In this document: one piece after another, positions 9,327-16,854 of the stretch | Numbering within the stretch: the first letter of the stretch is position 1 | Layout: each line of letters begins with the position of its first letter | Assembly: GCA_021779415.1 (NCBI GenBank) | Contig: JAJYAS010000007.1 | Span: 1 to 18,036 of the forward strand | Direction of reading: 5' to 3' | Origin: Bacillota bacterium | GTDB taxonomy: Bacteria; Bacillota_B; Desulfitobacteriia; Desulfitobacteriales; Desulfitobacteriaceae | Length of the DNA stretch: 18,036 nt | Translations under genes and position numbers: made by a program | The notes under the pieces: generated by a model | What the model was told of the DNA's origin: nothing | The model's input: the letters and a program-made list of their open reading frames with translations, nothing else | Databases searched by the model: none

Positions 9327-10269
9327 CATGATTGATGATATCCGAGAAACGGCCCGCCAATTACTGGCTGATGGGAAAGTTGACGTTGTTATCGGCTATG
9401 AAAAAGGTTCTTTACCTTTAAAAGCAACGCCTTGCTTTGTGCGTTCTCCTCAAGATATCACTAAATTAATCTGGGATGAAACCTGTGAAAATAACTTAGC
9501 GGCCTATGCTAAAAAGACGCCAGGGAAAAAGGCCATTGTCGCTAAAGGGTGCGATAGTCGAGCATTAGTCGTTCTCATGCAAGAAAACCAGCTACTAAGA
9601 GATGATTTGTATATCATCGGTGTTTCCTGCCAAGGGGTCATTGATAAGAAAAAAATTGAGGCAGAAACTGGAGAAATCATTGCTGCAAGCATCTCTGACG
9701 GTAAAATATCCGCCAAAGGAATGGTATGTGATAAAGAGTTTACCTTTGCTGAACTAAAAGATGCTACTTGTCAAACCTGCCGTTACCCTAATCCTGTCAT
9801 TGAGGACATTCATATTGGAGGATCTGTCGAAGTTCCTCAGCAAACTGTACCCTTTGCCGACGTTATCGAAATGGAAAACAGGTCTGAGCGTGAGCGTCAA
9901 GTTTACTTCCAAGAACAAATGAGTAAGTGTATTCGTTGTTATGCATGCCGCAATGCTTGTCCGATGTGCTATTGTTCGGAATGTTTTGTAGACTGCAATT
10001 CACCGAAATGGCTTACTGGTGGAGTTGACCAAGCTGAGAATCTTATGTTCCAAGCTGGTCGTGTCCTTCATCTGGCTGGTCGGTGTGTCGATTGTGGTGC
10101 GTGTAGTCGCGCCTGTCCTCAAAATGTCGATATTCGTGCTTTGAACCGTAAGCTTTCTAAAGATGTTTTAGATATGTATCACCATGAATCAGGTATCAGT
10201 GAAGACCTTAAACCAGCTCTTAATGAATATAGCGCTGAAGATCCAGAAGCGTTTTTGGTAAAGGAGTGA
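9319..10269 (+). CDS. flxC: FlxC-like 4Fe-4S dicluster protein
   Basis: Iron-sulfur protein of 316 aa, placed as the FlxC-like subunit by gene order between flxD and flxB. The start ATG 9319 is preceded by GGGAGGGGAA. The N-terminal region of about 190 residues has KGCDSRA (Cys78-Asp79), IIGVSC (Cys104) and a CxxC (151, 154), with a weak resemblance to F420-hydrogenase beta-type and AsrA-type proteins. Two ferredoxin sites follow: Cys 204/207/210/214 and Cys 256/259/262/266. Directly after the first site come four extra cysteines (217, 219, 222, 226), giving CPMCYC and then C-x2-C-x3-C; they could bind a further cluster. The role is inferred to be an electron relay between FlxA/FlxB and FlxD/HdrA. 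The Fe-S relay call is firm; the exact family name is less so. Confidence 0.82.
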   Translation: MNNMIDDIRETARQLLADGKVDVVIGYEKGSLPLKATPCFVRSPQDITKLIWDETCENNLAAYAKKTPGKKAIVAKGCDSRALVVLMQENQLLRDDLYIIGVSCQGVIDKKKIEAETGEIIAASISDGKISAKGMVCDKEFTFAELKDATCQTCRYPNPVIEDIHIGGSVEVPQQTVPFADVIEMENRSERERQVYFQEQMSKCIRCYACRNACPMCYCSECFVDCNSPKWLTGGVDQAENLMFQAGRVLHLAGRCVDCGACSRACPQNVDIRALNRKLSKDVLDMYHHESGISEDLKPALNEYSAEDPEAFLVKE

Positions 10270-10279
10270 GGTGAAAATA

Positions 10280-11296
10280 ATGAAGATAAGTAAAGAGAAA
10301 TTTGGCCAATCATTCGACGCTCTAGCTGCAGATTACCTGTTGATTGCTCCAGTTAGTGATGCAGGGGGAGTAAATTACAAAGTAGCAAAGAGCTTCTCAG
10401 AAGTCAAACAAGATTATCTGAATTCCAAACTCCCTCCAAAATCCTTGCTGTTTCCTCAACACGAAAAACTTTTGTCCTATAAAAAAGTGGGTAAAGATGT
10501 TACCGTTAAAAACGAATTGAACGTTGAGAAAACTGTTTTATTTGGAGTCAGACCATGCGATGCTAAAGGAATGTTGCTGCTAGACAAAGTCTTTAAAAAT
10601 GATATGTACACTGACCCTTATTATTATGAGCGCCGAAACAATACCGCCATTATTGGGGTTGCTTGTAATAAAATCGCCCCAACTTGTTTTTGTTCTTCTA
10701 TGGGCCTATCCCCTGCCAGCAGTGAAGGATCAGATATTTTCCTGATTGATCTAGGGGACTCTTACCAAATCGAAGCAATTACCGAAAAGGGGAAAACTTT
10801 AGCAGCTAATTTACAAGGTCTTGAAGAGCTTACGAGCGCTGATCAAGCCTTGGTTGAAACGATTAAAGGTGCTAAAACTACGTCTGAAGTTGATGTCTCT
10901 ACTATTACGAGTAAACTTGACTCAATGTTCAACAATGCCTATTGGGACAGCCTCCAAGAAAAGTGCTTAGGTTGTAATGCTTGTTCTTTCTCTTGTCCTA
11001 CCTGCCATTGTTTCGATATTTCTGAGGAAGTACGAAATAATGAAGGAAGTAGAGTAAGAACTTGGGACGGTTGTATGGCCCCCCTCTTTACACTGCACGG
11101 TTCCGGTCATAATCCGAGGGATTCCAAAAAGGCTCGTTGGCGCCAGCGTATGATGCACAAGTTCAATTATTTTGTCCATAACAACGGGGATATGGCCTGT
11201 GTAGGTTGTGGTCGTTGTATAAAAAGTTGCCCAGTTAATTTGGATATTCGGCAGGCCATTGATGGTGTCAACAAAGCAGAATTGGTGGTGGAATAA
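10280..11296 (+). CDS. flxB: FlxB-like 4Fe-4S protein (AsrA/HydB family)
   Basis: Iron-sulfur electron-transfer protein of 338 aa, related to subunit A of anaerobic sulfite reductase and beta subunits of sulfhydrogenases. ATG 10280 is chosen over GTG 10271 because a GAGGTGA site then sits about 5 bases upstream and would itself overlap the GTG. The N-terminal domain carries the family's VRPCDAKG (Cys93-Asp94) and IIGVAC (Cys129). The C-terminal part has two ferredoxin sites, Cys 229/232/235/239 and Cys 307/310/313/317, with CPTCHC (239-244) after the first. In AsrA-type proteins this subunit carries electrons away from the FAD/NAD-binding partner, here FlxA, which starts one base inside this stop (TAATG). 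It very likely forms a tight pair with FlxA. Confidence 0.88.
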   Translation: MKISKEKFGQSFDALAADYLLIAPVSDAGGVNYKVAKSFSEVKQDYLNSKLPPKSLLFPQHEKLLSYKKVGKDVTVKNELNVEKTVLFGVRPCDAKGMLLLDKVFKNDMYTDPYYYERRNNTAIIGVACNKIAPTCFCSSMGLSPASSEGSDIFLIDLGDSYQIEAITEKGKTLAANLQGLEELTSADQALVETIKGAKTTSEVDVSTITSKLDSMFNNAYWDSLQEKCLGCNACSFSCPTCHCFDISEEVRNNEGSRVRTWDGCMAPLFTLHGSGHNPRDSKKARWRQRMMHKFNYFVHNNGDMACVGCGRCIKSCPVNLDIRQAIDGVNKAELVVE

Positions 11297-12138
11297 TGGA
11301 ACAGAACCCTTATATACCGATAACGATGAAGCTTGTTAAAAACTTAGTGGAAACCGAAGATCGGAACATCAACACCTTCACGTTAGAGTTTATGAATAAA
11401 CAAGATGAAGAAAACTTCAAATATATGCCTGGTCAGTTTGCCGAGCTAAGTGCTTACGGGTATGGCGAAGCTCCTTTTGGGATCGCCACATCCCCGACAG
11501 AACCTGGAATTCTGAAATTTTCCGTCGCAAAGGTCGGGTGCGTTTCAAATGCCTTGCACCTGATGGAAGAAGGAACTATGGTTGGGGTACGCGGACCCAT
11601 GGGTAACTATTACCCCGTCGAGGAGTTTAAAGGAAAGAATCTCGTCATCATCGGTGGAGGTTTTGCTTTTACAACTCTACGTGCATTAGCCAAATATATG
11701 TTGGATGACAAACATCGCGGAGACTATGGTGACATTACCGTAATTTACGGTGCCAGAAACCCAGGCTTATTGCTCTACAAAGAAGAGTTAGCAGAGTGGG
11801 AAAATAATCCAAACATTAACCTTGTAACCACAATTGACCGACCTGCAGAAGGATGGACCAAAAACGTTGGTTTTATTCCATCTATTACTGAGCAAATAGC
11901 TCCATCTTCAGTGAACACTTATGCCGTGGTATGCGGACCACCGGCTATGATTAAATTCACCTTACCTGTTTTAGAAAAACTGAATTTCCCACCTGAACGG
12001 ATCTATACTTCTTTGGAAATGCGGATGAAATGTGGACTAGGAATTTGCGGTCGTTGCAATATTGGAACGGAATATGTTTGCAAAGATGGACCGGTCTTTT
12101 CTATGGCGCAATTAAAAGAACTACCTAGTGAATATTAA
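11296..12138 (+). CDS. flxA: FlxA-like NAD(P)H:acceptor flavoprotein with [2Fe-2S] tail
   Basis: Ferredoxin-NADP+ reductase-type protein of 280 aa, like AsrB, HydG or the PyrK (DHOD-B) subunit. It is the likely NAD(P)H entry or exit point of the complex. Visible parts are the flavin barrel (MPGQFAELS, then PFGIATSP at 60-67), the nucleotide-binding glycine loop IIGGGFA (118-124), a CGPPAM motif, and a C-terminal cluster site C-x4-C-x2-C-x7-C (Cys 246, 251, 254, 262). That site is the spacing for the [2Fe-2S] cluster of this family. The usual RxYS flavin motif is replaced by a form without the arginine, as also happens in AsrB/HydG-type proteins. The ATG overlaps the flxB stop by one base. Cofactor preference (NADH or NADPH) cannot be read from the sequence. 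Confidence 0.9.
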   Translation: MEQNPYIPITMKLVKNLVETEDRNINTFTLEFMNKQDEENFKYMPGQFAELSAYGYGEAPFGIATSPTEPGILKFSVAKVGCVSNALHLMEEGTMVGVRGPMGNYYPVEEFKGKNLVIIGGGFAFTTLRALAKYMLDDKHRGDYGDITVIYGARNPGLLLYKEELAEWENNPNINLVTTIDRPAEGWTKNVGFIPSITEQIAPSSVNTYAVVCGPPAMIKFTLPVLEKLNFPPERIYTSLEMRMKCGLGICGRCNIGTEYVCKDGPVFSMAQLKELPSEY

Positions 12139-12164
12139 TTTTTAGTGTCGGAGGTGATAGTAAG

Positions 12165-13403
12165 ATGGGTGAACCCATTAGAGTTAAAAGTTTAGATCCA
12201 ACCTTGCGTGATGAAGTGGCTGGATTGTTGAAAGGCTATGACTTTTCGAATTGTCTCACGTGTGGTATGTGTACTGCTGGTTGTAAGTATAGTGACTTAA
12301 TAGAAGATCAGGATCCTCGTAAATTTATACGCAAAGTAGCACTTGGTCTGCGGGAAGAATTGGCTAGTGATCCTTTCGTCTGGAATTGCAATATGTGTGA
12401 ACGATGTACTGTAGAATGCCCAATGGGTGTGAATATTGCAGCTATTACAAGAGCCTTCCGAGGAAAAACCCCTGTTCCGCCTGGTCACTTACAGATTATT
12501 GCTGATGACCATATACGCACAGGTAACCAAATGGCTGTCGAACAAATTGATTATGATGAGACTCTAGAATGGCTTGAGGAAGAACTTCAGAAAGAACTGA
12601 ACGACCCCACTTATAAGATTCCCATAGATAAGCCTGATGCAGATTTTATGTTTGGTTTCAATGCCAGAGAAGTTAAGCATTATCCACATGAACTACAGAC
12701 AATTTTGCATGTGTTCGCTGCCGCCAAAGCAAATTATACATTGAGCAGTAAGCGCTGGGACGCTACTAATATCTGTTTGTTTACAGGAAAGAATGATGAA
12801 TTCCAGGAAATTTCACGCCCACTCTTTGAAGAAGTGGAGAGATTGAATGCTAAAGAACTCATCGTTACAGAATGTGGTCACGCTTTCCGCTCTTGTAAAA
12901 TGTTTCAGCGTTCTTTCTGGAAAGGGAAAAAGTTCCCTGTACGACACATAGTCGAGATTTACGCCGATTGGATTAAAGAAGGCAGGCTTAAACTTGATAA
13001 AACTAAAAACCCACTTCCGGTCACTATGCACGATCCCTGTAATACAGTTCGTAAAGAAGGAGTCTATGAACCACAACGCTACGTTATTAAAAATGTCGTT
13101 ATGGATTATCGCGAGATGAATCCTGATGGCAAGTATAACATTTGTTGCGGAGCTGGTGGGGGCGCTTTAGCCGTTGCTGCCACTAAACAGCAACGTATGA
13201 TTAAAGCTAAACCTAAAGTGGATCAATTAGTGGCTACTGGGGCAAAAATCGGCTGCATTCCTTGTCACAACTGCATTGACCAGTTTAATGACATGAATAA
13301 ATTCTATAAGCTTGGAATGAAAATGCATCATCTTAGCACTTTGATCGAAAATGCCTTAGTTTCAGATGCCGATGAAGCTGCTCCTGAACCAACTGATTCC
13401 TAA
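12165..13403 (+). CDS. HdrC-HdrB fusion (HdrD/DsrK/TmcB-like) with one intact CCG cluster site
   Basis: A 412-aa fusion of an HdrC-type ferredoxin and an HdrB-type CCG protein; it closes the operon. ATG 12165 has a strong GGAGGTGAT site 6 bases upstream. The N-terminal part has two 4Fe-4S sites, Cys 30/33/36/40 and 75/78/81/85. The C-terminal part carries one complete CCG signature, C292-x34-C327-C328-x38-C367-x2-C370, the ligand set of the noncubane cluster that cleaves disulfides in HdrB. The first CCG repeat is degenerate: it has Cys204, and ECGHAFRSC (Cys237, His239, Cys244) where a CC pair would be. The ECGH form recalls DsrK/TmcB/HdrD-type proteins. The role inferred is reduction or oxidation of a thiol/disulfide pair (DsrC-like protein or small thiol) by electrons from HdrA. 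No membrane segment is seen, unlike in HdrE-linked HdrD systems, so the complex is probably cytoplasmic. Confidence 0.88.
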   Translation: MGEPIRVKSLDPTLRDEVAGLLKGYDFSNCLTCGMCTAGCKYSDLIEDQDPRKFIRKVALGLREELASDPFVWNCNMCERCTVECPMGVNIAAITRAFRGKTPVPPGHLQIIADDHIRTGNQMAVEQIDYDETLEWLEEELQKELNDPTYKIPIDKPDADFMFGFNAREVKHYPHELQTILHVFAAAKANYTLSSKRWDATNICLFTGKNDEFQEISRPLFEEVERLNAKELIVTECGHAFRSCKMFQRSFWKGKKFPVRHIVEIYADWIKEGRLKLDKTKNPLPVTMHDPCNTVRKEGVYEPQRYVIKNVVMDYREMNPDGKYNICCGAGGGALAVAATKQQRMIKAKPKVDQLVATGAKIGCIPCHNCIDQFNDMNKFYKLGMKMHHLSTLIENALVSDADEAAPEPTDS

Positions 13404-13416
13404 ATATATTTGAATG

Positions 13417-13456
13417 AGAAGCCCTAACGACGGAATATAACGTCGTTAGGGCTTCT
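13417..13456 (+). terminator. Rho-independent terminator of the hdr-flx operon
   Basis: GAAGCCCTAACGACG (13418-13432) and its exact reverse complement (13441-13455) form a perfect 15-bp stem, extended by one A-T pair, with an 8-base loop. A T-rich run (TTTATCTCTATCG) follows. It starts 13 bases after the fusion gene's stop and separates the redox operon from dlt. Confidence 0.93.
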
Positions 13457-13528
13457 TTATCTCTATCGTTCTTTTGGTGAAGTTAAAATCCATAATATTT
13501 CTCTCAGCTAATTTTAAGCTGTGGTTAA

Positions 13529-13534
13529 TATAAT
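13529..13534 (+). promoter_or_regulatory. Candidate -10 element for the dlt operon
   Basis: A perfect TATAAT lies 70 bases before the dltC start, in the AT-rich gap between the terminator and dltC. No convincing -35 hexamer or extended -10 TG sits at the right distance, so this may need an activator or may be chance in AT-rich DNA. Confidence 0.35.
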
Positions 13535-13604
13535 CTGTTTTAGGTAAATACTAAATTTTACAGCGTTGTATTTATCAAATGATCATATACGAGGAGAGAT
13601 AACA

Positions 13605-13856
13605 GTGAGCAATGATAAGAACATCCGAAAGGTTATTTTAAACGCTCTTACCGAAATCTGTGGGACAGAGGAGGTTGTGACCAACCCCCATCTAGACCTT
13701 TTTGCCAATAGCCTCCTGGATTCCTTCGGTACAGTAGAGCTGATGTTGACGATTCATGAACAACTCGGTATCGACATTGCACCGACTGAACTAGAAAGAG
13801 AAATGTGGTCAACCCCGGAAAAAATTATTCAATATCTTGAGGAGAAGGGGGAATGA
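13605..13856 (+). CDS. dltC: DltC, D-alanyl carrier protein
   Basis: Acyl-carrier-like protein of 83 aa that carries D-alanine as a thioester on phosphopantetheine. The motif LLDSFGTVEL (37-46) with Ser40 as the attachment site is the DltC signature and is almost identical to B. subtilis DltC. The GTG at 13605 is taken as start because GAGGAGAG lies about 6 bases upstream and the length then fits the family (about 80 aa); an upstream in-frame TTG at 13566 would add 13 unsupported residues. It is the first gene of this dlt operon, whereas in most Firmicutes dltC comes after dltB. The stop overlaps the dltD start (ATGA). DltC is charged by DltA and docks on DltB at the inner face of the membrane. 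Confidence 0.95.
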   Translation: MSNDKNIRKVILNALTEICGTEEVVTNPHLDLFANSLLDSFGTVELMLTIHEQLGIDIAPTELEREMWSTPEKIIQYLEEKGE

Positions 13857-15058
13857 TCCGCAAGCGTTTAGCACCTTTAGGAATAGCGCTCTCCCTGTCT
13901 TTTCTGAGCATACTTGCTGTTGGTCCACTTACTCAATGGTGGGTAAGCCGATATATTACACCGGGAGTAATAGAAACAGCGAGTGAATACCAACTCTCTA
14001 CTCTTTTTGAGGGGACCCTGTTACAAAGTATGGCCTTAAAAGATCCAACCGTGGTACCGATGTACGGATCGTCTGAATTTGGACACGGAGGCCCATATAA
14101 TCCTACGAAACTATTTGCTGGTCAACCGACCAACTGGACCCCTTATTTGGTGGGGCATGCAGGTTCTTTAGATCTCATCCAAGCGCTCTATGCCGGAGCC
14201 CAAGATTTAAAGGGCAAGAAAATTGTTCTTTCTTTATCTGCACAGTGGTTCCACAACGGTGGGATTGCCCAAAATACCTTCGCTGCTAATTTTTCAGCCT
14301 TACAGGCTTATACAATGATGTTTAATCCCGCCTTATCAACTAAAACCAAAAAGGCTTTGGCAGAACGACTGATCCAGTTTAATGAAGTCAAGAATACTTA
14401 TCCCGTACTTCACGGATTGCTTAAATATTACGGACAAACGGACCCAGGTTCAGTCATTATGGAAGCGCTTTATTGGCCTCTCGCCAAGGTAGAGATGGCC
14501 TCCTTGGAAATTCAGGATGAGATAAAGACGATCAATATCATTCAACATTTACCCGCCGGGGAAATTGCCAAAAATGCCCGGAATGGATCCTGGAAGACAA
14601 TACCTAGTTGGTCTCAGATGCAGGCAAAGGCGACTGTCGATGTACAGAAAAATGAAACCAACAATCCATTTGGCATCAATATCAACTTTTTTAAAGGTAA
14701 GCTAAAAGACCAGCAAAAATTTAAGAATTCTGCATTAAAAGGGCAATTTTACCCTTCGCCAGAATATGCGGATCTCAACCTTTTAATGAATGTTTTAAAA
14801 GATGAGGGGGCTGACCCCATATTTTTAATTCAGCCCGTCAATGGAAGGTGGTATGATTTTACTGGTTTTTCGAAGCAAGAACGCCAGAAGTATTACAGCG
14901 AAGTTCGCATCATGGCTGACCATCATGGATTTGCCTTAGCTGATTTTTCTAATCATGAGTATGACATGTATTTCATGGATGATCCGTCACATCCCAGTGA
15001 GAAAGGATGGCTCGAATTCGATGAAACCTTGGATAAATTCATTCATCAAAAACCCTAA
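13853..15058 (+). CDS. dltD: DltD, D-alanyl transfer esterase
   Basis: Membrane-anchored extracytoplasmic protein of 401 aa for the last step of teichoic acid D-alanylation. An N-terminal hydrophobic anchor covers about residues 8-26 after MIRKR. The SGNH-hydrolase-like nucleophile motif YGSSEF (Gly72-Ser73-Ser74-Glu75) and the C-terminal DPSHPSEKG (Asp377, His380) give the expected Ser-Asp-His set. The ATG overlaps the dltC stop, and AGGAGAAGGGGGA just upstream serves as the binding site. In current models DltD takes D-alanine from the DltX tyrosine and passes it to lipoteichoic acid. The last 38 bases overlap the start of dltX in another frame. Confidence 0.95.
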   Translation: MIRKRLAPLGIALSLSFLSILAVGPLTQWWVSRYITPGVIETASEYQLSTLFEGTLLQSMALKDPTVVPMYGSSEFGHGGPYNPTKLFAGQPTNWTPYLVGHAGSLDLIQALYAGAQDLKGKKIVLSLSAQWFHNGGIAQNTFAANFSALQAYTMMFNPALSTKTKKALAERLIQFNEVKNTYPVLHGLLKYYGQTDPGSVIMEALYWPLAKVEMASLEIQDEIKTINIIQHLPAGEIAKNARNGSWKTIPSWSQMQAKATVDVQKNETNNPFGININFFKGKLKDQQKFKNSALKGQFYPSPEYADLNLLMNVLKDEGADPIFLIQPVNGRWYDFTGFSKQERQKYYSEVRIMADHHGFALADFSNHEYDMYFMDDPSHPSEKGWLEFDETLDKFIHQKP

Positions 15059-15173
15059 GTCTGTCTGGGTCGCTCGTGTGGTCTATTATTACCTGATATT
15101 GATGGGTCTTTTTGTTCTCTATTTAGTACAAAAACAGCACACACCTCCACCCTATATTTATAACGGTTTTTAA
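15021..15173 (+). CDS. dltX: DltX, small membrane protein with C-terminal acyl-transfer hexapeptide
   Basis: A 50-codon gene starting inside the 3' end of dltD. The protein has a short basic N terminus, one hydrophobic segment of about 20 residues (from VARVVYYYLILMG), and ends exactly in PPPYIYNGF. DltX proteins are about 50 aa with one membrane helix and a conserved C-terminal aromatic hexapeptide whose tyrosine is proposed to carry D-alanine between DltB and DltD; YIYNGF fits. The start codon is chosen for length. AAGGA lies 13 bases before it, a long spacing, and the overlap with dltD suggests translational coupling. Upstream in-frame ATGs (from 14955) would add residues lying wholly in dltD coding sequence and are less likely. 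Its place directly before dltA also matches the usual dltX-dltA order. Confidence 0.88.
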   Translation: MKPWINSFIKNPKSVWVARVVYYYLILMGLFVLYLVQKQHTPPPYIYNGF

Positions 15174-15246
15174 ATAGCCAAGTCCACGTTAGGTTCGTAT
15201 GAAGTGCATGGGTTGGACAAAAACATGTTCGGGAGAGGGCGTCAAA

Positions 15247-16854
15247 ATGCTTTTGCAGAAAATCGACCTATGGGCAAAACTTGCTCCGATGCGTTTAGCA
15301 CATAGGCATAGAGAACAATATTTAACGTTTGCTGAACTTAAAACCTACTCCGATGCTTTAGCTGTTTGGATTTTTAAAAATGTAGGTCATGATCCCCAAA
15401 AGCAGACCCCTATTGTGGTCTACGGCCATAAAGAAAGTGAGATGCTGGTTCTATTTTTAGCTTGCCTTAAAGCAGGTCATCCCTATATTCCAGTCGATAT
15501 ATCTATTCCCGCTGAGCGTCTGCTCAAAATCCTTGAGACATCCGGAGCAGTAGCCCTACTTTCCCCTAGGAGTATTCCTGAAAAAGTGAAGGAGAGCGAG
15601 GTGTTTTGTCAGGTGCAAATCCGCCTTTGTGATGTCTATTCTTTCGCTCCACGGCATGCCGAACCTGCACCGGAATGGCAAATTGGTCTTGATGATGTTT
15701 GGTATATTATTTTCACCTCAGGCAGTACCGGCGAACCCAAAGGGGTGCAAATTACGCGGCGAGCTTTAGAAAGTTTCGTTAACTGGGTTAATCAGGAGTA
15801 TAGCTCTAGGCGAGAACAAGGAGTTTTTCTCAATCAAGCCCCTTTCTCCTTTGATTTGTCAGTCATGGATTTATACATGGCCCTGAGCAATGGAGGTACG
15901 CTGTGGAGTGTGGACCAGGAGCAAATTGCCAATGCCAAAGATTTATTCCAGTCTTTGCTTGAATCGCGACTAACCCATTGGGTATCGACGCCTTCATTTG
16001 CCGAACTGTGCCTCATGGATCCGTGTTTTACGGAGAAGCTTCTGCCCATGCTCCATTATTTCCTTTTTTGTGGTGAAGTCCTTCCCAATGATGTGGCCTC
16101 ACGCCTCTTGGTACGCTTCCCGCGGGCTCAAGTCATTAATCTGTATGGTCCAACTGAGTGCACAGTAGCGGTATCCGGTGTGAATATAACAACACAAATA
16201 GCCGGGAGTCCTAAACCACTGCCCGTTGGGCAAAATTCCACGAATTGCGGAGTCTATATTTGTGATCCTGAGGATCTGGATGAGATAGGCGCGGAAACGA
16301 AACCTCTCCTTAGTGCCCTCCCGTTTGGGGAAAAGGGCGAGATCGTCATAGCCGGACCAAATGTAAGTATAGGTTATCTCAACCGGCCGGAGCTTACACA
16401 ACGTGCCTTCTTCAGCTGGAATGAAGGGGGGATATGCCAGCAGGCTTATCGCACCGGGGACATTGGGTTTTGGCAGAACGGACAGTTGTTTTACCTAGGG
16501 CGGCGGGATTTTCAAGTGAAATTGCACGGATACAGGATTGAGTTAGGCGAAATTGAGGAACAGTTGCGCAAGTTGTCTGAGATTGAGAATGCTGTTGTGC
16601 TCCCGGTTGTACGGCGGGGAAAAAATGCGGCTCTCCAGGCTTTTATCAAGCTGAATGATAATCTGGAAGATTGTACACAGGAATATATACGAACTTCTAC
16701 AGATATGGAACACCGATTACGTCAAAAATTGGGTCAGGTCTTATCCGCTTATATGCTGCCACAGCGGTATATTTTTATCCAAAACATGCCGCTGACAGCC
16801 AATGGCAAGGTTGACCGTAAAGCACTATTAGGAGGGCAATATGATCCCGTATGA
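15247..16854 (+). CDS. dltA: DltA, D-alanine:carrier protein ligase
   Basis: Cytoplasmic adenylating enzyme of 535 aa that activates D-alanine with ATP and loads it on DltC. Adenylation-domain motifs appear in order: FTSGSTGEPKG (156-166, phosphate loop), YGPTE (300-304), YRTGD (401-405), GRRDFQVKLHGYRIELGEIE (hinge), and NGKVDR (519-524) with the catalytic Lys521. ATG 15247 is favoured because GGGAGAGG lies about 8 bases upstream; an in-frame ATG at 15199 would add 16 residues without a clear binding site. A stand-alone NRPS adenylation domain is ruled out by the flanking dltC, dltD, dltX and dltB. It is followed by dltB with a 14-base overlap. Confidence 0.96.
   Translation: MLLQKIDLWAKLAPMRLAHRHREQYLTFAELKTYSDALAVWIFKNVGHDPQKQTPIVVYGHKESEMLVLFLACLKAGHPYIPVDISIPAERLLKILETSGAVALLSPRSIPEKVKESEVFCQVQIRLCDVYSFAPRHAEPAPEWQIGLDDVWYIIFTSGSTGEPKGVQITRRALESFVNWVNQEYSSRREQGVFLNQAPFSFDLSVMDLYMALSNGGTLWSVDQEQIANAKDLFQSLLESRLTHWVSTPSFAELCLMDPCFTEKLLPMLHYFLFCGEVLPNDVASRLLVRFPRAQVINLYGPTECTVAVSGVNITTQIAGSPKPLPVGQNSTNCGVYICDPEDLDEIGAETKPLLSALPFGEKGEIVIAGPNVSIGYLNRPELTQRAFFSWNEGGICQQAYRTGDIGFWQNGQLFYLGRRDFQVKLHGYRIELGEIEEQLRKLSEIENAVVLPVVRRGKNAALQAFIKLNDNLEDCTQEYIRTSTDMEHRLRQKLGQVLSAYMLPQRYIFIQNMPLTANGKVDRKALLGGQYDPV

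Noticed and set aside
8844..11296. Hydrogenase or formate dehydrogenase partner for MvhD
   Set aside because: No NiFe large-subunit CxxC pairs, FeFe H-cluster motifs or molybdopterin domains are present. The genes between flxD and the HdrCB fusion are Fe-S and FAD/NAD proteins only.
13505..13521. CAGCT...AGCTG inverted repeat upstream of dltC
   Set aside because: The arms are only 5 bases with a 7-base AT-rich spacer; this is easily chance in such sequence, so it is not called an operator.
14955..15020. Longer N terminus for DltX (ATG at 14955)
   Set aside because: The extra 22 residues lie entirely within dltD coding sequence in another frame, and the family length fits the ATG at 15021.
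15247..16854. Stand-alone NRPS adenylation domain or a small peptide-synthesis cluster with the carrier protein
   Set aside because: The carrier has the DltC LLDSFGTVEL motif, and the MBOAT, DltD and DltX genes surround it, so this is teichoic acid D-alanylation.
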